64,000 nucleotides of DNA from NCBI GenBank assembly GCA_020284085.1, contig JACEVL010000083.1, forward strand, positions 186,001-250,000. The letters are read 5' to 3'. How positions within the stretch are numbered: the first letter of the stretch is position 1; every line of letters starts with the position of its first letter. The notes beneath the pieces are model-generated. The model saw nothing but the letters and a program-made list of their open reading frames with translations. It ran no database searches and was not told the DNA's origin. Shown here one piece after another: positions 26,293 to 38,074 of the stretch. Position numbers and translations under genes: made by a program. Origin of the DNA: Aporrectodea caliginosa. Its lineage: Eukaryota > Annelida > Clitellata > Crassiclitellata > Lumbricidae.

Positions 26293-29200
26293 ATCAAAAT
26301 TTCTACAGAAAAAGAACTACCTGATAATGTGGACTTAGGACAGATCTCGCAATCTGCTGGAAAAGAGGCTCAATGAACGTTGGAAACTCTTTAACATCAA
26401 TCAGTTCAAGCAGTTCCTCAACCTCACTGAGAAACATAATCTGAAAGAAGAAATAGCGTTATATGAAAGTATATAGATGTAGTTACACAGATGCTCCTGA
26501 CAAAAGCATGCCAAAATAAGCATACCAACTTAAACTCAGGCTGACAAAAGCAGGCACGACAAATGTGCCCCAACAAAAGCATTCAGCAGAAGAATTTAAA
26601 TTAAAACATTACATTATAATAAACCTTCATTTTATTCTGATATTTAACACAAATCTTTAATTATATAAACAATTCGTGCTATTTGGCAACAAACTAGTGC
26701 TATAGCATGCTTTTGTTGCCGTTTCCACGCAGATAATCAGGTAGAGGTAAGAAAAAATTAAAGGCTCATTTGACAATTTTTATGATAATAATATTTATTC
26801 TTTAATAGACAAATGCACTGCACTGTACATGTGCATGCTATGATGATTAAACAATTCACAAGAACACATCACAGAAGACATAAATCAACACAGTTGCAGC
26901 CATGCGAGGGCATGCTCATTGTACTTTTTGCTGCCACCTAGGGAATGAAGGCATGACATAAACCCAGGGGGGCCTTACGGGAATCGAACCGGGTCCATGA
27001 AAACTTCAGGTAAGTGTGTTATCCTTTATAGTTTATACTATCCCCCTCCCAGTAAGTAATTCAACTAGAATTTCATATGGCCAAGAGCACTCGACTAGGA
27101 ACTCTGTGACTTCATTCACAAACATATGGACATCAATTGATAGATCAACAAGTACTGTCTATCAACAGTCACCTGAAATGAATAATAACATACTACCATC
27201 AACACAGTAACTCCAATTATCTCGTTTCAATCCATGAGTTCAAAGAACAGGATTCAACTCTTAGAAAACAAAACGAAATGACTTCAGATGAGTTACTTGC
27301 CTCTTTACGAGTACAAGTCTTTGGCCAAAATTTCAACAGAGCTTTCATTACCTGGATTCAAACAATAAACACATAAAATACATAAAATAAACAATATACA
27401 GTACATGATACATTCAAAGTTCATGAAAACTGATCTAAATGAAACACATTGGCTTCTATAGAGCCACCTACACATTTGCTTTCAAATTTTCTCCCTTATT
27501 CCTCTTAAATCAAACCACCAAAGATCTGTCACATTCAATAAAGGATAAACTTACTTACTTACATAATATTACTTCAGCACCTCGGATTGATTCTTAAAGG
27601 ACATAATATATAACAATAACATACATACATGTAGACCAATGTCATAAAATGTTTTTTGATGCAGCCTAGCCTTCAGCATAATTCCATATTTCAAGGGTTT
27701 TGTCAAGTGGAAAAAGATCCAAATGCCTAGGTGTGTTCAATGAACTATGACCAAATTCAGAGGTATAGCAGTGTAGAAGACGGATGGGAGCGAGGTTTAG
27801 ACGTGACAAGAATGCGAACTAAGGGGGCAACTGTTACGGCAACATAGCTATGAAAAGAAACTGTTTTATTCAAGACTGTTAAGTTGTAACTAGAGTAGTG
27901 TTTTCAATTCATACAGAGAATGAATGAACTTGAACTCATATTCTTGAGATAACAGTTTACGACATTGGTCTATGTACGCTGCAGTGTAGATGGTCAGTTA
28001 TTTTGTGACATTCGTGACCAATGATGGACAAGATGCTACAACAAAACTGGCATAGTCTTTGAAACCAATAATGGAAAAGTGAGTCCAAGAACTTTGACGG
28101 TTTTCAATACAACACAGAACATTTCCCAAGTGATTCTGCTACAAAAATAGAGCAGTCCTTTGATGATGATGGCAAGATACGACTACTACAGAACATTTTT
28201 CAGGGCAGCTTCCACTGTGATGACTGTGGCGACTGTAAAATGTTTTCTCTGTGACTAAAAAGGACTCTGTGACGACGAAAAAAATGTTCAACCACGATGA
28301 AAACATTGGGGAGCAATATAGCCAAAATTTGAATGAAGTTTCTGTGAAGAAACAACTCTCCAATTCAAACTACTTCCCAGTCTGCAAATTGGTGAGACCA
28401 AAACATTTTTGTCTCTCTGTGACTACGAATTCTAAATAAAGTCAAGAATAAAGAAAGCTTGAGACAATTCTTCAGCCTCACAGAGATCATACTTGTTTTA
28501 TCAGGCAGTATCAGCAACAAGTGTAAGTAGCTTCCATTCAACAATAAAACTTAAAAGGAAACAATCACGATGACCTAAGCTTGGTCATTATAATAGACAC
28601 AGTATTATATTGTATTGTATTTAAACATTTATAAAGCGCCTCTCATAGGGTGAACCATTCAGAGGCGCTCCCAGTGCGCAAGGCCACAAGGGAAGAAAAA
28701 GGTTTTGAGAAAAGCAAAGGTGGAAGAGAGGTTACTAGCTAGGATTCGAGAGCGAGTAGATGGAGACAGCGCATTCCAAAGAGAGGGACCATTTGAGGTA
28801 AAGGACCGGGACTGAGCCATAGGATATTAATTAGCCATAGTATTAATTGGTGGTTGCTTAACGAGAACAGTCACAATCATAATAATGCACAGAAACCTAG
28901 TCGAGTTGGATATTACGGAATCCTGATACTTACGACTTCTGCAAGAGTCGGATCCTTTTCAAGAAACTGAACAATACAATAGGCCAGCTGCATAAAGAAA
29001 ACACAAGCACATTTTAAGTGGTTCAGACTCTTCTGACTATTTATAATTTCTCCATTCATTCATACTCTACCAGTTACAAAAATCTATAAATTAACAGCAC
29101 TTGTATTAAACAGAGCAGTAGAAAGATTTCATAAATTATGTAATTAACTAGTTAACACTTTAACAACGAGCTGCATTGGTTTCCCAATCACTTTTAGTAT

Positions 29201-32200
29201 ACTCTTGTCATTAAAGTGTTAAGTGAAGTTATAAATCAATTACTCTAATCAACTCCATACATAACACAGCTTCATACGAGAAATATAAAAAAAACAAAAT
29301 GCAATCCAAAGCCATCATAATAAAGTAAAACTCGATCAAACAGATTTTAGATTCCAGATAATTTCCTGCACTGTAATATGCCATGTCATAAACTCGATCA
29401 GCATACAAGATACACTGGATTCAGATAAAGCATATGAAAACAAGACCAGCAAAATACAGTATTTTCTTAGCATTCATTCTTTCATGAAATGGCATTTTCC
29501 AAACACTTTAACACATATTTTCTTGTATGAAATTACACAAAATATATCCCAAGCATTTAGTCACCTGATTGCACTAATGTAGAACAAATGTTAGTCAGAA
29601 GAGAGATTGCAAAAGTAAGGGACCTGCAAATCACAAATTTTCAGACGAATCAAATCTCGAATCGAATCAGAGGTAAAGGTTCGAATTCAAATCAAATTGG
29701 GTATCAGTTTGATATTCATGTAGTGTGTACTTGATGATGATATATTCGTTTATTTATCAGGCAGGAAGACACACCGCTTCACAACTTACATACACAAAGA
29801 GTACTATAAAGAGTACTATACAGAAAAAAGGGAATAATGTTAGTTTTTAAGATTTGGGTCAACGTGGTGGCTTAAAAATTCGCTTGTATAGAACTCGAGG
29901 TATAAAGTTCTTAGTGTCTTTTGGAGGAAGTACAAAGTCATGTGCACGAGGCCGGAGAGCGTAGGGTCGCAGCACAGGTGGCGGAAAGAAGCGTCGTAGG
30001 ACGTGCATCTCATTCCAGATGATGGACTGGAGGAGGCGGTCTTCAGCTGACGATACGCGCTCTTCGATGGTTGCGGGTTCCAGATGGTAGATAACCCAGG
30101 CGAGCAGCCCTTGCATGAAACCGTTCAAGTCTGTTGCGATCGGCTGCTGACGCTAGGCCCCACCATGCTGGTGCCGCGTATAGCAACCTGGAGATGGTGG
30201 TGGCCTCGGCAACCAGGTGTAACGCCTTTGGTGGAAGGCCATGCGCTCGGAGGACTCGCAGGGCGTGCAGGGAGGCAGAGCTGGCCTCTATGATAGCACT
30301 TGATAGCACAGGCGTACCACAGTAACACAGTTATCGATATATCAATGTAGCCCTGATAACTTTGCTCCAGTTTAAAATCAATTAAATTAAAAGCAAAGTT
30401 AATTAATAGAATTAAAATAACACAAATAAATTTCTTTAAATTAAAACCAATTATACTGTTCTGTTCTGGTTTCATGTTCATTAAATTGAGTCGTGCACTT
30501 TAATATCTAAATCACACGTTTACTAATTCAGAAAGCCCCTTGGGTCTATGCAATGTCAGAATAATAAATCTTTGTTATGTCGTGCCCATTCAAAGTTTCT
30601 GCATTTGTTTTAGAAGGATTATAACATAAGTCTGTTTGTAACATAAGACAACATACTTTTTCTAATACTTTAATACTACCAGCTAGTGTACAAGATAGGC
30701 TAGGCTATAGCACTCCGACTAACTCCACGACTGCAAAGTGCACACATCGGTGTCCAATATCTGTAGCATTTGAACGGTATGGCCTAATAAATCTAACATC
30801 CAATAGCAATCTACATAAACCTGTCAACATGTCCTGTCACACTGTTATTATTAATTTTCTCTTCAAACTGAATTAACTCTCTCTGACGAACAGTTTTTGG
30901 CTTGAATAGCAAGTGAATCACGCGCAGCTCTTGCCAACCGTTTTCCTTTCTTTTTGTTCTCCTTCCAAATTTTTTTTATCTAATTGCATTTCTAACTTGC
31001 GCGCACTAGATGTCAACTCGTTGGCCATTTGAATGGTGTATTGTGGCAGTCACAGCTGCTGATGAGTTAAATGTCGTCATGTGTTGCATTGCATGCAGCA
31101 ATTCAACAAACACTCCACGCACGGTAAACAGTTAAAAAATTAGTTTACAACAAAATGTGTCAAGGGGTCATGATTTGAAAATGTTTCGAATCATGATGCC
31201 ATTTTCAAATCGAATCGAATACTGCCATCTGATTCGTTTTCGAATCGAATATCGAAGCTTTGCAGGTCCCTAGTAAGAGTGTGATATTGCAGTCTTTAGA
31301 TTCTATAGTTGTTAGGCCAATCAGAAGATCATGCTACCGTTATATGGGTTCAATAAGTGGAACAAAAGAATGTAGTTACTCATTTAGTTTAGCAGGACAG
31401 ATTCTTGACCTGAGGCTGACCTGTGCATGGTACTGATCGAGAAACCGCGACTTGTGGAGTGGCAGAAGGACCCTCTGAAGGAAATGCTTGTGCTCAGGCT
31501 TCAGAGGCAGAGCAAATCCATTGATGATGCTACAGTTTCAATCAGCCAATTCTCATCAATAACCCAAAATCACAGCCTAAATTAACACTAGTATTTCTAT
31601 AAATACTTCGTGCATACTTGTAAGTGAAGACACAAAGTTGTATTTAAACGCAGTTATATGACACCCCTTCAACAGAGACTCATCAGAGGTGCCCATAATT
31701 TGAAACACAAAACCACGATCAAACAGAATAGTTTTCAAGCGTTTTAACAGCAGAGGCAAAGAAAGATCAAGGTGCTTATAGTCGCAGGTGGCTAGGCAAA
31801 TAATTCCAGAAAGATGGACTGACCACAGCAAAAATTTCTATGCTGGATCCCTGAATTCCAGGCTGGCAGGACAACTAGGTCATCTTGTGCAACGGAGTGA
31901 AGAAATCTGCATCTATGGATGGAGTTGGGCTGGGAGCACCTCTGAGTAGATATCTTGAAGGGCACAATATATGTCCTCTGAATGAATGAATGAATGAATG
32001 GATGAGACAAAGACGCAAAGTTATTTAGATATATACATGCTGCTTAATTAATTAATTACCTAGTGAATAACTAGCAGTTAACCATCAAAAACCCTGCTAG
32101 TAATGCTGAACATTCATTATAAGAGCAAAACTCAGACTTGAATGCGAGCCCAGACCAAGTGAGAGTCCTTCTCCTTTAAGCCTTAGTCTGAGTCAAGTCT

Positions 32201-35200
32201 TTGATTTTTAGTTCAAATTTTGAGCCCTGAATCTGAATATTACTGAGCGTTTGGCTTTTCAGCCAACATAAAATAATTCATGTCTAAAGCCCGAGTCCAA
32301 CAAAACTCTGACTATAATTTATGTTTATCATGATCAGTTGATCCTTGTCATTAGACAGTGAAGCTGCATAAACACTATAAACAGATAAATATGGTTCTTG
32401 CCTGCCAAGAATCTCCAATAACTCGGCACATCCGTTGAACTGTTCCGTTTCATAAATGAAGCTGCAAAAACAAAATCTTAATCACTCTGTGGTTCACTGT
32501 TGGTCACTACCAGTGTAGGTGTACGAGGTGCAATAGAAGCAAGTGCTTGTGCATCTATGCCTCTATCTATGTACACCGAAAGAAAGTTACTCCTGGAACA
32601 GACTTCCTCCTGCTATTCGATTGGCCAACTCAGTGGACTCTTTTAAATCTATGCTAAAATCACACATGTTCGCCAGGGCCTATCCTGAGTGTTGTTAGCT
32701 GTTTTGTAAGGCACCCTTGTAATGGCATGTTACAGTGCCATACAAATTTTCTTAATTATTATTATTATTACATGGAATCCCTCAACACAGCAAGCAGAAC
32801 AGATACAATTTACGATGAGCTAACATTTTCTTCTTGAGCTACCCCTCCCTACCCCCAAAGAGCAAAGAGCATACATGTAAAGTCAGCAGAGGAAACTGCT
32901 AGTAGTGATATAATTGGATTCAATGCAATTTGCTTCAAATAATTTGACTGCACTGTATTCTTAAATCTGTGCAGTACCACTCATAGAAAACACTGCATGA
33001 AAGCCTTCCAGAAAAAGTCTTAAGACAGTGACCTCTTACATTACTGATCCCAGCTCATGTACACAACTGAGAAAATAAGCCTTCGAAGATTACAAAGTCA
33101 CATCATACATTATATGATTGGAAAATTTACCGCAGGAATATGTTATTGACGTTCTTTCTGATGAAAGCTCGAAGGCCGATAAATTTGCCATATATTCGAT
33201 GCAGAACAGTCTTGAGCATTTCTCTTTCACGAGGATCTTCACAGTCAAACAGCTCAAGGATCTGCTTGTGGCAAGAAAAGACACCCAAACAACTTAACCC
33301 TGACAGGCAGTCACCTCCATACCCTACATACATAAGGGGAATGGCCAGTCCTCTCCTCTATCAGCTGATGCTTCCTATCACGTGTAACCCTGATGTAAAC
33401 TCATGCACGTTTTTTACAGTGCCTGCTACATACCTTTCAACTGTGTTGCTTACTAGCCCAAATGTTTGAGTTCACTAACAACAATAAGATCAAGTTTAAC
33501 AAAGTAACACTAAGAAATCATTGATGTTCTCATTTTGTAGGTTAGCTTGGGTCACCATCATAGTATGGCTTTCAGAAGTACTTAAAATGTGTCACATTAT
33601 CTTCAGATACAAACATACGTACATCAACATGATCACTGTCCCCATAGTGATCGAGCGCTGGAGCGTCACCGCAATGGAATAATGATTGTACAAATTTAGC
33701 ATAATTCATATGGAAGTTTTAAGGAGATTTATAGCAATGCAGCTAATCCAATGCTGTAAGTGATGGGGTCATCAGTTTTCAAGAGGAGGTGGAAAATAGG
33801 GGAACGCCAATCCTGAGAGGCAACTATGGAGACGGAGCAATTGCAACTGCACGTTCTTAGCTTTTGCACATAGGTGAAGCAGGAGTCCAGTTCTCTTTCT
33901 CCCTAGCTGTCGTATATTTCCAACACCTCAGCATTCAATGGAACTACTCTAAGACAATGGCCAGAACAATTCAAGACAAAAGTATCGAATTTTACTCTGA
34001 TTTTACCTACATGCAAAACAAACCTTTGGTCAATGTACTTCTTTGCAAGATTTGCTTGAAAATCAGGCGATTCCAAAGTGTGAATAAAAAGCTCATACAC
34101 AAGCTGAAAGTAGAATCAAACAGAAGCCTTACTGTATTGTATTGCAATTGAAAATTTGTAAAGTACCTCTTACACTATAAGCTATTCAGTGGACATCGAT
34201 TACTTAAGAAGCCACACAGAAGGTCATTACTTTCCAACTGATGTAGGCTACATTTTACTACTAATGCAGCCTATATTGTGCAGCTTCTCTTAAGTAGACC
34301 CCACAGCCTGGAACACACTACCTAGAGTCCTGCAGTACCACATCAGTGTTGTCTTGAGATCAAAAGTAGGCTTAAAACAATCTTTTTAACGTTGGCCTTT
34401 CATGACTTACAGAACAGTTTGCTGTCGGTTACTGAAGGTGTAAGTGGCCCAAACAAATGCTGAGTCATACCTGAATTTTAAACCGTTGCCCTGTCATTTG
34501 TATATTGTAGTCATGCCTGAGCTTACGCCAAATAAATAATCACTTGATCTCTGGGCCAATGCTTCTGGGCAGTTCCTACCTTTATTACCAGTACCTGCCT
34601 GTAATAGAGTTGAAAGAATACACATCTTATAGAAAGACACGGCAGTGGAAGTGACGAAGCTGGAAGGTACCTGGAGATGTGGCCAAGAGGATTCGAGAAG
34701 CGGGTCATCTTCTTCCGGGTCATACAGCGTTTGCTCCGTTGGCGGAATTGTTCGGCAAATATTTGAAGCCACCTGGAAAAGAACTGCAGTATATGAAATT
34801 TCAAGCCAGGTAACCAGCAAACAAAAGATAGAGCAAGCAAATCAGCAAAATACGACAGCAGAGTAATTACCATTGCTATTGTGATTATCATCATCATCAT
34901 CATCATCACCACCATCATCATCAGACACTACTGTCACCACAACCATAACCAGCAATCCAACCAGCACCACCACCACATCCAGCACCAGAAAAAATCCAGA
35001 TAGAACCACCACTGTCACTTGGAGAAAGTACTCTTGATTTCTGACTTCAATTGTATTCTTTTTAAAATCCTTTCTGACAGTTTTTAAAGTGAAATACACT
35101 AAACTGAAATATCAGTTCCAATAGCAGCCTACTGTAATCATAATATATGCACACATACGTGCATATGCATTATTTTCTTCTGGTAAGTTATGCATCTGTA

Positions 35201-35345
35201 GTAACCTGTTCTAACTGGAATGCTGCATTTACTGTTGCCTAATACCGGTAGTTAATAGTAAATTCAGTTGCAACTATATGTTTACTCTGGTACCCTCTCA
35301 TTCATCTGAACTAATTTGCACTGTAAACAGAAAAAGCATTTGATT

Positions 35346-35390
<45 letters not shown>

Positions 35391-35743
35391 CAGAGACATG
35401 TAGAGTACTTTCATAGACGCAAAGACTGGCCATACCATTTGGATGAGTTCTGGATAGACGTTCTCTGTAAGAACGCTTCTTCCATTAGTAATGTACTCAT
35501 CAATCTCAGAAAGGCAGGCTCGTTTGATTTCTTTTCCTTTAATGTCGACAACTGGATCTTCAAAGTTGAAAATGATGCTACACTGGTGAAGTTTCTTAAT
35601 AAGTAACACCTCCTGATCCGCTGCTGGTGTATCTGGAAACAATAATCAGAAACAGATAAAACAAGCCTACAGACTAAAAAAAACCTGGTAACTGGGCTTA
35701 GAGAGAACACTTAGTATCTGCTCATCTGAGCTTGAGTCATAAA

Positions 35744-35809
<66 letters not shown>

Positions 35810-38074
35810 CTCTCACATCTCTACCTTTATGTTTGACGAACTTCATTGGCTCCCTCTGCATGCTCGCATACAATTTAAAATCTCTCTCTGATCTTCAAGG
35901 CTCAGAAGGGTCTTGCCCCTCAATATCTGGTTGGTGTAATTCTTCGGCCTAACTCAGCTTCCTCCCACCGTCCACTTCGTTCCTGCAATAGACTTGACAT
36001 TTTGGTTCCCCGTAGTAGAACTGCTATGGCTCAGGCTCGTTCCTTTGTTTCAATTGGTCCCTCTCTTTGGAATGCTCTTTCTCCTTCTGTTTGCTCTAAA
36101 ATTCTCTCTGGCAGTCTCTCTTCTTCCTTCGCTTTTCTCAAAACCTGTTTATTTTCGCGGGGCTTAGCACACTGGGAGTGCTTCTGAACGGTTCACCCTA
36201 TGAGAGGTGCTTTACAAATACTTAAATACGATACGATATATATATATATATAAAAACAAATTAAAAATATGAAAACAAGTATCCAAGACTAAGAGCTACA
36301 TTGGTGCGCATGTCATTGGCCATGTAGGTCGACTGATCGACCTCTGAGTCATCAGCGGATATTTTCATCTAAATGAAGAGTTTGCTCTGTAATTTTGAAC
36401 ACGTTGGAGTTTTCTGGTGCTAGGCTTGCGTACCGGACTTATTCATCAGTTTTGCCAAGAATTTTGTACACTTAGAGGATATTTTGTTTGCAAGTTGCCT
36501 TGGCCCATGTGACTGCATCAAGCAAATCCTTCTGATGTAAATGGTCAAGTCTGAGCCATAAGCCCATAAGGACCATATACGCTGCCAGTAACCAAGTATT
36601 TTTGCCTTGGTGGAGGATTACAATGTGCTGGATAGACCTTGATTGTTAGTCACTGGTGGCTCTTCAATCTTCTACCAACCGACACACGATGAATGCCTTT
36701 TCTCCATACTCATTTTGCCTTCACGGCTAGCCGGACATGCGTCCTCTTCCACAAGTGAGGGACTGCTCGTCGGCAGCGTCATCGTGTGTGCGAATGCTGT
36801 CGCCACTCTTAGTACCCTATCGGTGCAACTGGCCCAGAGATTCTGAACATCCACGCCATCTGTCAGCTGTCAACGGGAATCCATAAGTTGGTTCCACATG
36901 TGTGCGTTGGCCTGGCACTGGTGACTTTCAGCTTACTGTGCATTGTTTTGCTACCTGATGTAATGTATTCGTTCGTAATAACATCTAACGTCATATAGGC
37001 TAGGGCAGAGAGCGCCTCTGATTTGATATCTTGAAGGGGCGCTATATAAATGTTCAACTACATTCATTGCATTTCCTTATATAAGTTATTTACATGACTC
37101 AGCAACCAATGTATGAGAGGCAATTTTAAATGAAACTGCTCCTGCATTCAAAAGCATTTCTTCCAGCCTATTATCAGTATATAAATTTCTCTATGTCTTC
37201 TTGTCAGTCTCTTTCTCTCCCTCTGAGTATTTGAAGTTGGATAATTTCCATACTCCATTGAGTATCTCTTTCAGTTTTATCATACTCCTATGGCATCTCT
37301 CTCTCTCAAAATTTACTTGCTTAGCGACAAGATTCGGGAATGCCATGAGTTGATGTTTTCCCTTAATTTTGAAGCGCATGTAAGTCAAATATGTTGAAAG
37401 TCTAGACAGTCCAAGTACGCATTGCGCATTTTAAATGTTCATGGCCTCAAGGGCCCAAACCTTCTTGATGTGGCTCGTGCCACGACTGTGGCACGCCTGC
37501 TGTATGCTAGCCCAGCATGTTGGGGTTTTGCTAGTCAGCAAGATAAAAAAAGGCTCCAATCCATCATAAGTAGGATGATCCGGCAGGTGTACTTCCCCGT
37601 TGACAACCCAACCTTTGACCAGCTCTGTCGCAAGGCTGATACTGGTCTCTTCACAGCGGTTCTAAACAACCCGGGGCATGTTTTACATAAGTTGCTCAAT
37701 CAACTACCTATGCCGTTCACCCACGGTCTCACGACAGGGTCTTGACTCTTATCGACAATAATATGAGGAAAACATTTTTAGGAAGAATGTTGTACTCCTT
37801 TTTGATTTTTTTTGTTTGTCCTACAATGTTTGTACACCGGTTAATAAAGAATACTTACTTACTTACTTTTACATTAAACAATTATAATGCCACAGAAGTT
37901 TACACACTATGGAAGATCACATGGAAGACACATGGTACCTTTAAGCAGAGGCAAGATCGGCTGTTCGTTTGTCGCTCGTGTGTTGAATAGAGACGAACCA
38001 GTTGAACTTCTCCGTCTCTTCTGTTGAACTTTGTGGAACGGATCGATTTTATCGACTAAAAACTTGTTGCTCAT
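21900..38074 (-). CDS. PP2A B56 (PPP2R5) regulatory subunit, complete 12-exon gene
   Basis: B56 subunits direct the PP2A heterotrimer to substrates through HEAT-like repeats and an LxxIxE-binding groove. Joining the exons listed below gives 455 aa (B56 family cores are about 450-600), all splice phases closing. Family motifs in order: LPLLK (41-45), DPEEDDP near 129, WPHLQ (141-145), SPDFQ and [11 protein letters not shown] (157-175), [11 protein letters not shown] (180-190), LHRIYGKF (196-203), NNIFLR (215-220), [49 protein letters not shown], and a charged C-terminal tail with ELW. Groove residues H197, R198, Y200 and R207 are conserved. The tail and NVLKAF favour the alpha/epsilon clade. 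It is diverged, for example EQTN replaces the usual EHWN. Start Met chosen at 38074 (MSNKF); an in-frame ATG at 38119 would add a hydrophobic leader untypical of the family. The gene lies head-to-head with the gene at 40886. Confidence 0.95.
22764..22892. repeat. Tandem duplication, unit about 62 bp, in B56 intron 11
   Basis: Two near-identical copies of ATTTACTTGGGGG...GTTATT at 22764-22826 and 22832-22892, separated by AAAGG. They differ by a 2-bp indel in the G run. Confidence 0.95.
24612..24841 (-). CDS. B56 exon 11 (residues 352-427)
   Basis: Encodes [35 protein letters not shown] and FEDLT. An in-frame TAA follows within the intron, so reading straight through would give a false C-terminus. 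The donor GTAATG after ACCAA joins to exon 12 instead. Confidence 0.94.
24870..25110 (+). repeat. Dispersed repeat copy B in B56 intron 10
   Basis: Similar by eye to 3827-3990 over about 75 bp around ACAAGGCATCA. The 83-aa open frame over it is not a recognised protein. Confidence 0.5.
25191..25286. repeat. 20-bp tandem repeat, about 3-4 units
   Basis: The unit GTTGATCCAGGATGACTGAA is repeated with substitutions in B56 intron 10. Confidence 0.85.
26221..26286. repeat. (CA)n microsatellite in B56 intron 10
   Basis: About 65 bp of pure CA, about 35 bp from the exon 10 donor side. Confidence 0.95.
26321..26440 (-). CDS. B56 exon 10 (residues 312-351)
   Basis: Forty codons, [15 protein letters not shown] to SPHYQ. 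Acceptor CTTTCAG, donor GTAGTT. Confidence 0.95.
27301..27351 (-). CDS. B56 exon 9 (residues 295-311), GC donor
   Basis: A 51-nt exon encoding [17 protein letters not shown]. The next intron begins GCAAGT after GAG. The alternative GT four bases on would shift the frame. Confidence 0.92.
28590..28830 (-). mobile_element. LINE 3' end, minus strand, with ATTGT tail
   Basis: The minus-strand reading shares the 3' block CGCACTGGGAGCGCCTCTGAATGGTTCACCC with the copy at 35815-36235. On the plus strand it reads TTATAAAGCGCCTCTCATAGG next to TATTGTATTGTATT. It lies in B56 intron 7. Confidence 0.8.
28934..28987 (-). CDS. B56 exon 8 (residues 277-294)
   Basis: A 54-nt exon encoding [18 protein letters not shown]. 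Acceptor ATGCAG, donor GTAAGT. Confidence 0.95.
29618..31271. mobile_element. TIR element with TCGAATCGAATC subterminal repeats and nested LINE
   Basis: Left end AGGGACCTGCAAA at 29618 and right end TTTGCAGGTCCCT ending 31271 are a 13-bp perfect inverted repeat. Both ends are followed inward by CGAATCGAATC-type repeats (about 29641-29690 and 31185-31255). AGTAA(G) flanks both sides as a degenerate duplication. A minus-strand LINE fragment (29845-30310) sits inside. It is probably a non-autonomous hAT-like element in B56 intron 7. Confidence 0.7.
29845..30310 (-). mobile_element. LINE 3' end, minus strand, nested
   Basis: The minus strand encodes [53 protein letters not shown], a frameshift, then [23 protein letters not shown]. 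This is the same C-terminal module as at 20690 and 37405. Confidence 0.88.
31421..31529 (-). CDS. B56 exon 7 (residues 240-276)
   Basis: Encodes [17 protein letters not shown] to DQYHAQ. Acceptor CTGTAG, donor GTCAGC. Confidence 0.95.
31680..31995 (-). mobile_element. LINE C-terminal remnant, minus strand
   Basis: Degenerate minus-strand translation keeps [17 protein letters not shown] and [16 protein letters not shown], the pattern that ends many CR1/L2-like ORF2 proteins. An ATTC tetranucleotide repeat lies at about 31981-32000. It is in B56 intron 6. Confidence 0.65.
32402..32461 (-). CDS. B56 exon 6 (residues 220-239), GC donor
   Basis: A 60-nt exon encoding [19 protein letters not shown]. 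The following intron begins GCAAGA and no usable GT exists nearby. Phase 2 joins to the next exon as Ser240. Confidence 0.92.
32575..32770 (+). mobile_element. LINE 3' end with (ATT)n tail
   Basis: Plus-strand reading [21 protein letters not shown] then [16 protein letters not shown] ends in a stop and an ATT trinucleotide tail. It is in B56 intron 5. Confidence 0.85.
33131..33261 (-). CDS. B56 exon 5 (residues 177-220)
   Basis: Encodes the most conserved segment ([31 protein letters not shown]), which forms much of the LxxIxE-binding groove in family structures. Ends in phase 2. Confidence 0.96.
34011..34103 (-). CDS. B56 exon 4 (residues 146-176)
   Basis: Thirty-one codons, [16 protein letters not shown] to FVLH. 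The donor is GTAGGT; a GT four bases downstream would break the frame. Confidence 0.95.
34280..34400 (+). mobile_element. Short LINE C-terminal remnant
   Basis: Reads [18 protein letters not shown] then [11 protein letters not shown], the W-N-x-LP motif of ORF2 C-termini. It is in B56 intron 3. Confidence 0.7.
34671..34772 (-). CDS. B56 exon 3 (residues 112-145)
   Basis: Thirty-four codons, [11 protein letters not shown] to WPHLQ, including the acidic loop DPEEDDP typical of B56. Acceptor TTTTCCAG, donor GTACCT. Confidence 0.95.
34888..34990. repeat. CAT/CAC trinucleotide-rich tract
   Basis: ATCATCATC and CACCACC runs explain the Met/Asp/Val-rich frames on the minus strand. Confidence 0.85.
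35350..35802. repeat. (TA)n microsatellites flanking B56 exon 2
   Basis: Two TA arrays, 35350-35386 and 35748-35802, sit on either side of exon 2. Confidence 0.93.
35436..35632 (-). CDS. B56 exon 2 (residues 46-111)
   Basis: Encodes [17 protein letters not shown] through YPELIQM, matching the first helical repeats of B56. Acceptor TTTCCAG, donor GTATGG. Confidence 0.93.
35815..36235 (+). mobile_element. LINE 3' end, comparatively well preserved
   Basis: Plus strand reads [14 protein letters not shown], then an open stretch [31 protein letters not shown] and [16 protein letters not shown] before a stop, then the 3' tail CCTATGAGAGGTGCTTTACAAATAC and ATACGATACG repeats. It is in B56 intron 1. 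It shares its tail with copies at 28590 and 46620. Confidence 0.9.
37405..37875 (+). mobile_element. LINE 3' end with (TACT)n tail
   Basis: An intact 107-codon frame reads [51 protein letters not shown] and stops. The tail has TTAATAAAGAATACTTACTTACTTAC. It lies in B56 intron 1, close to exon 1. Confidence 0.9.
37939..38074 (-). CDS. B56 exon 1 (start codon, residues 1-45)
   Basis: Encodes the variable N-terminus with a basic serine-rich segment [11 protein letters not shown] (a candidate basophilic-kinase site) and ends LPLLK in phase 1. The donor is GTACCA. The next exon supplies AT to make Asp46. Confidence 0.88.

Noticed and set aside
26960..27000. B-box-like GGTTCGATTCCC on the minus strand
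   Set aside because: No A box or tRNA fold was found at the right distance. It may be a SINE scrap but cannot be supported.
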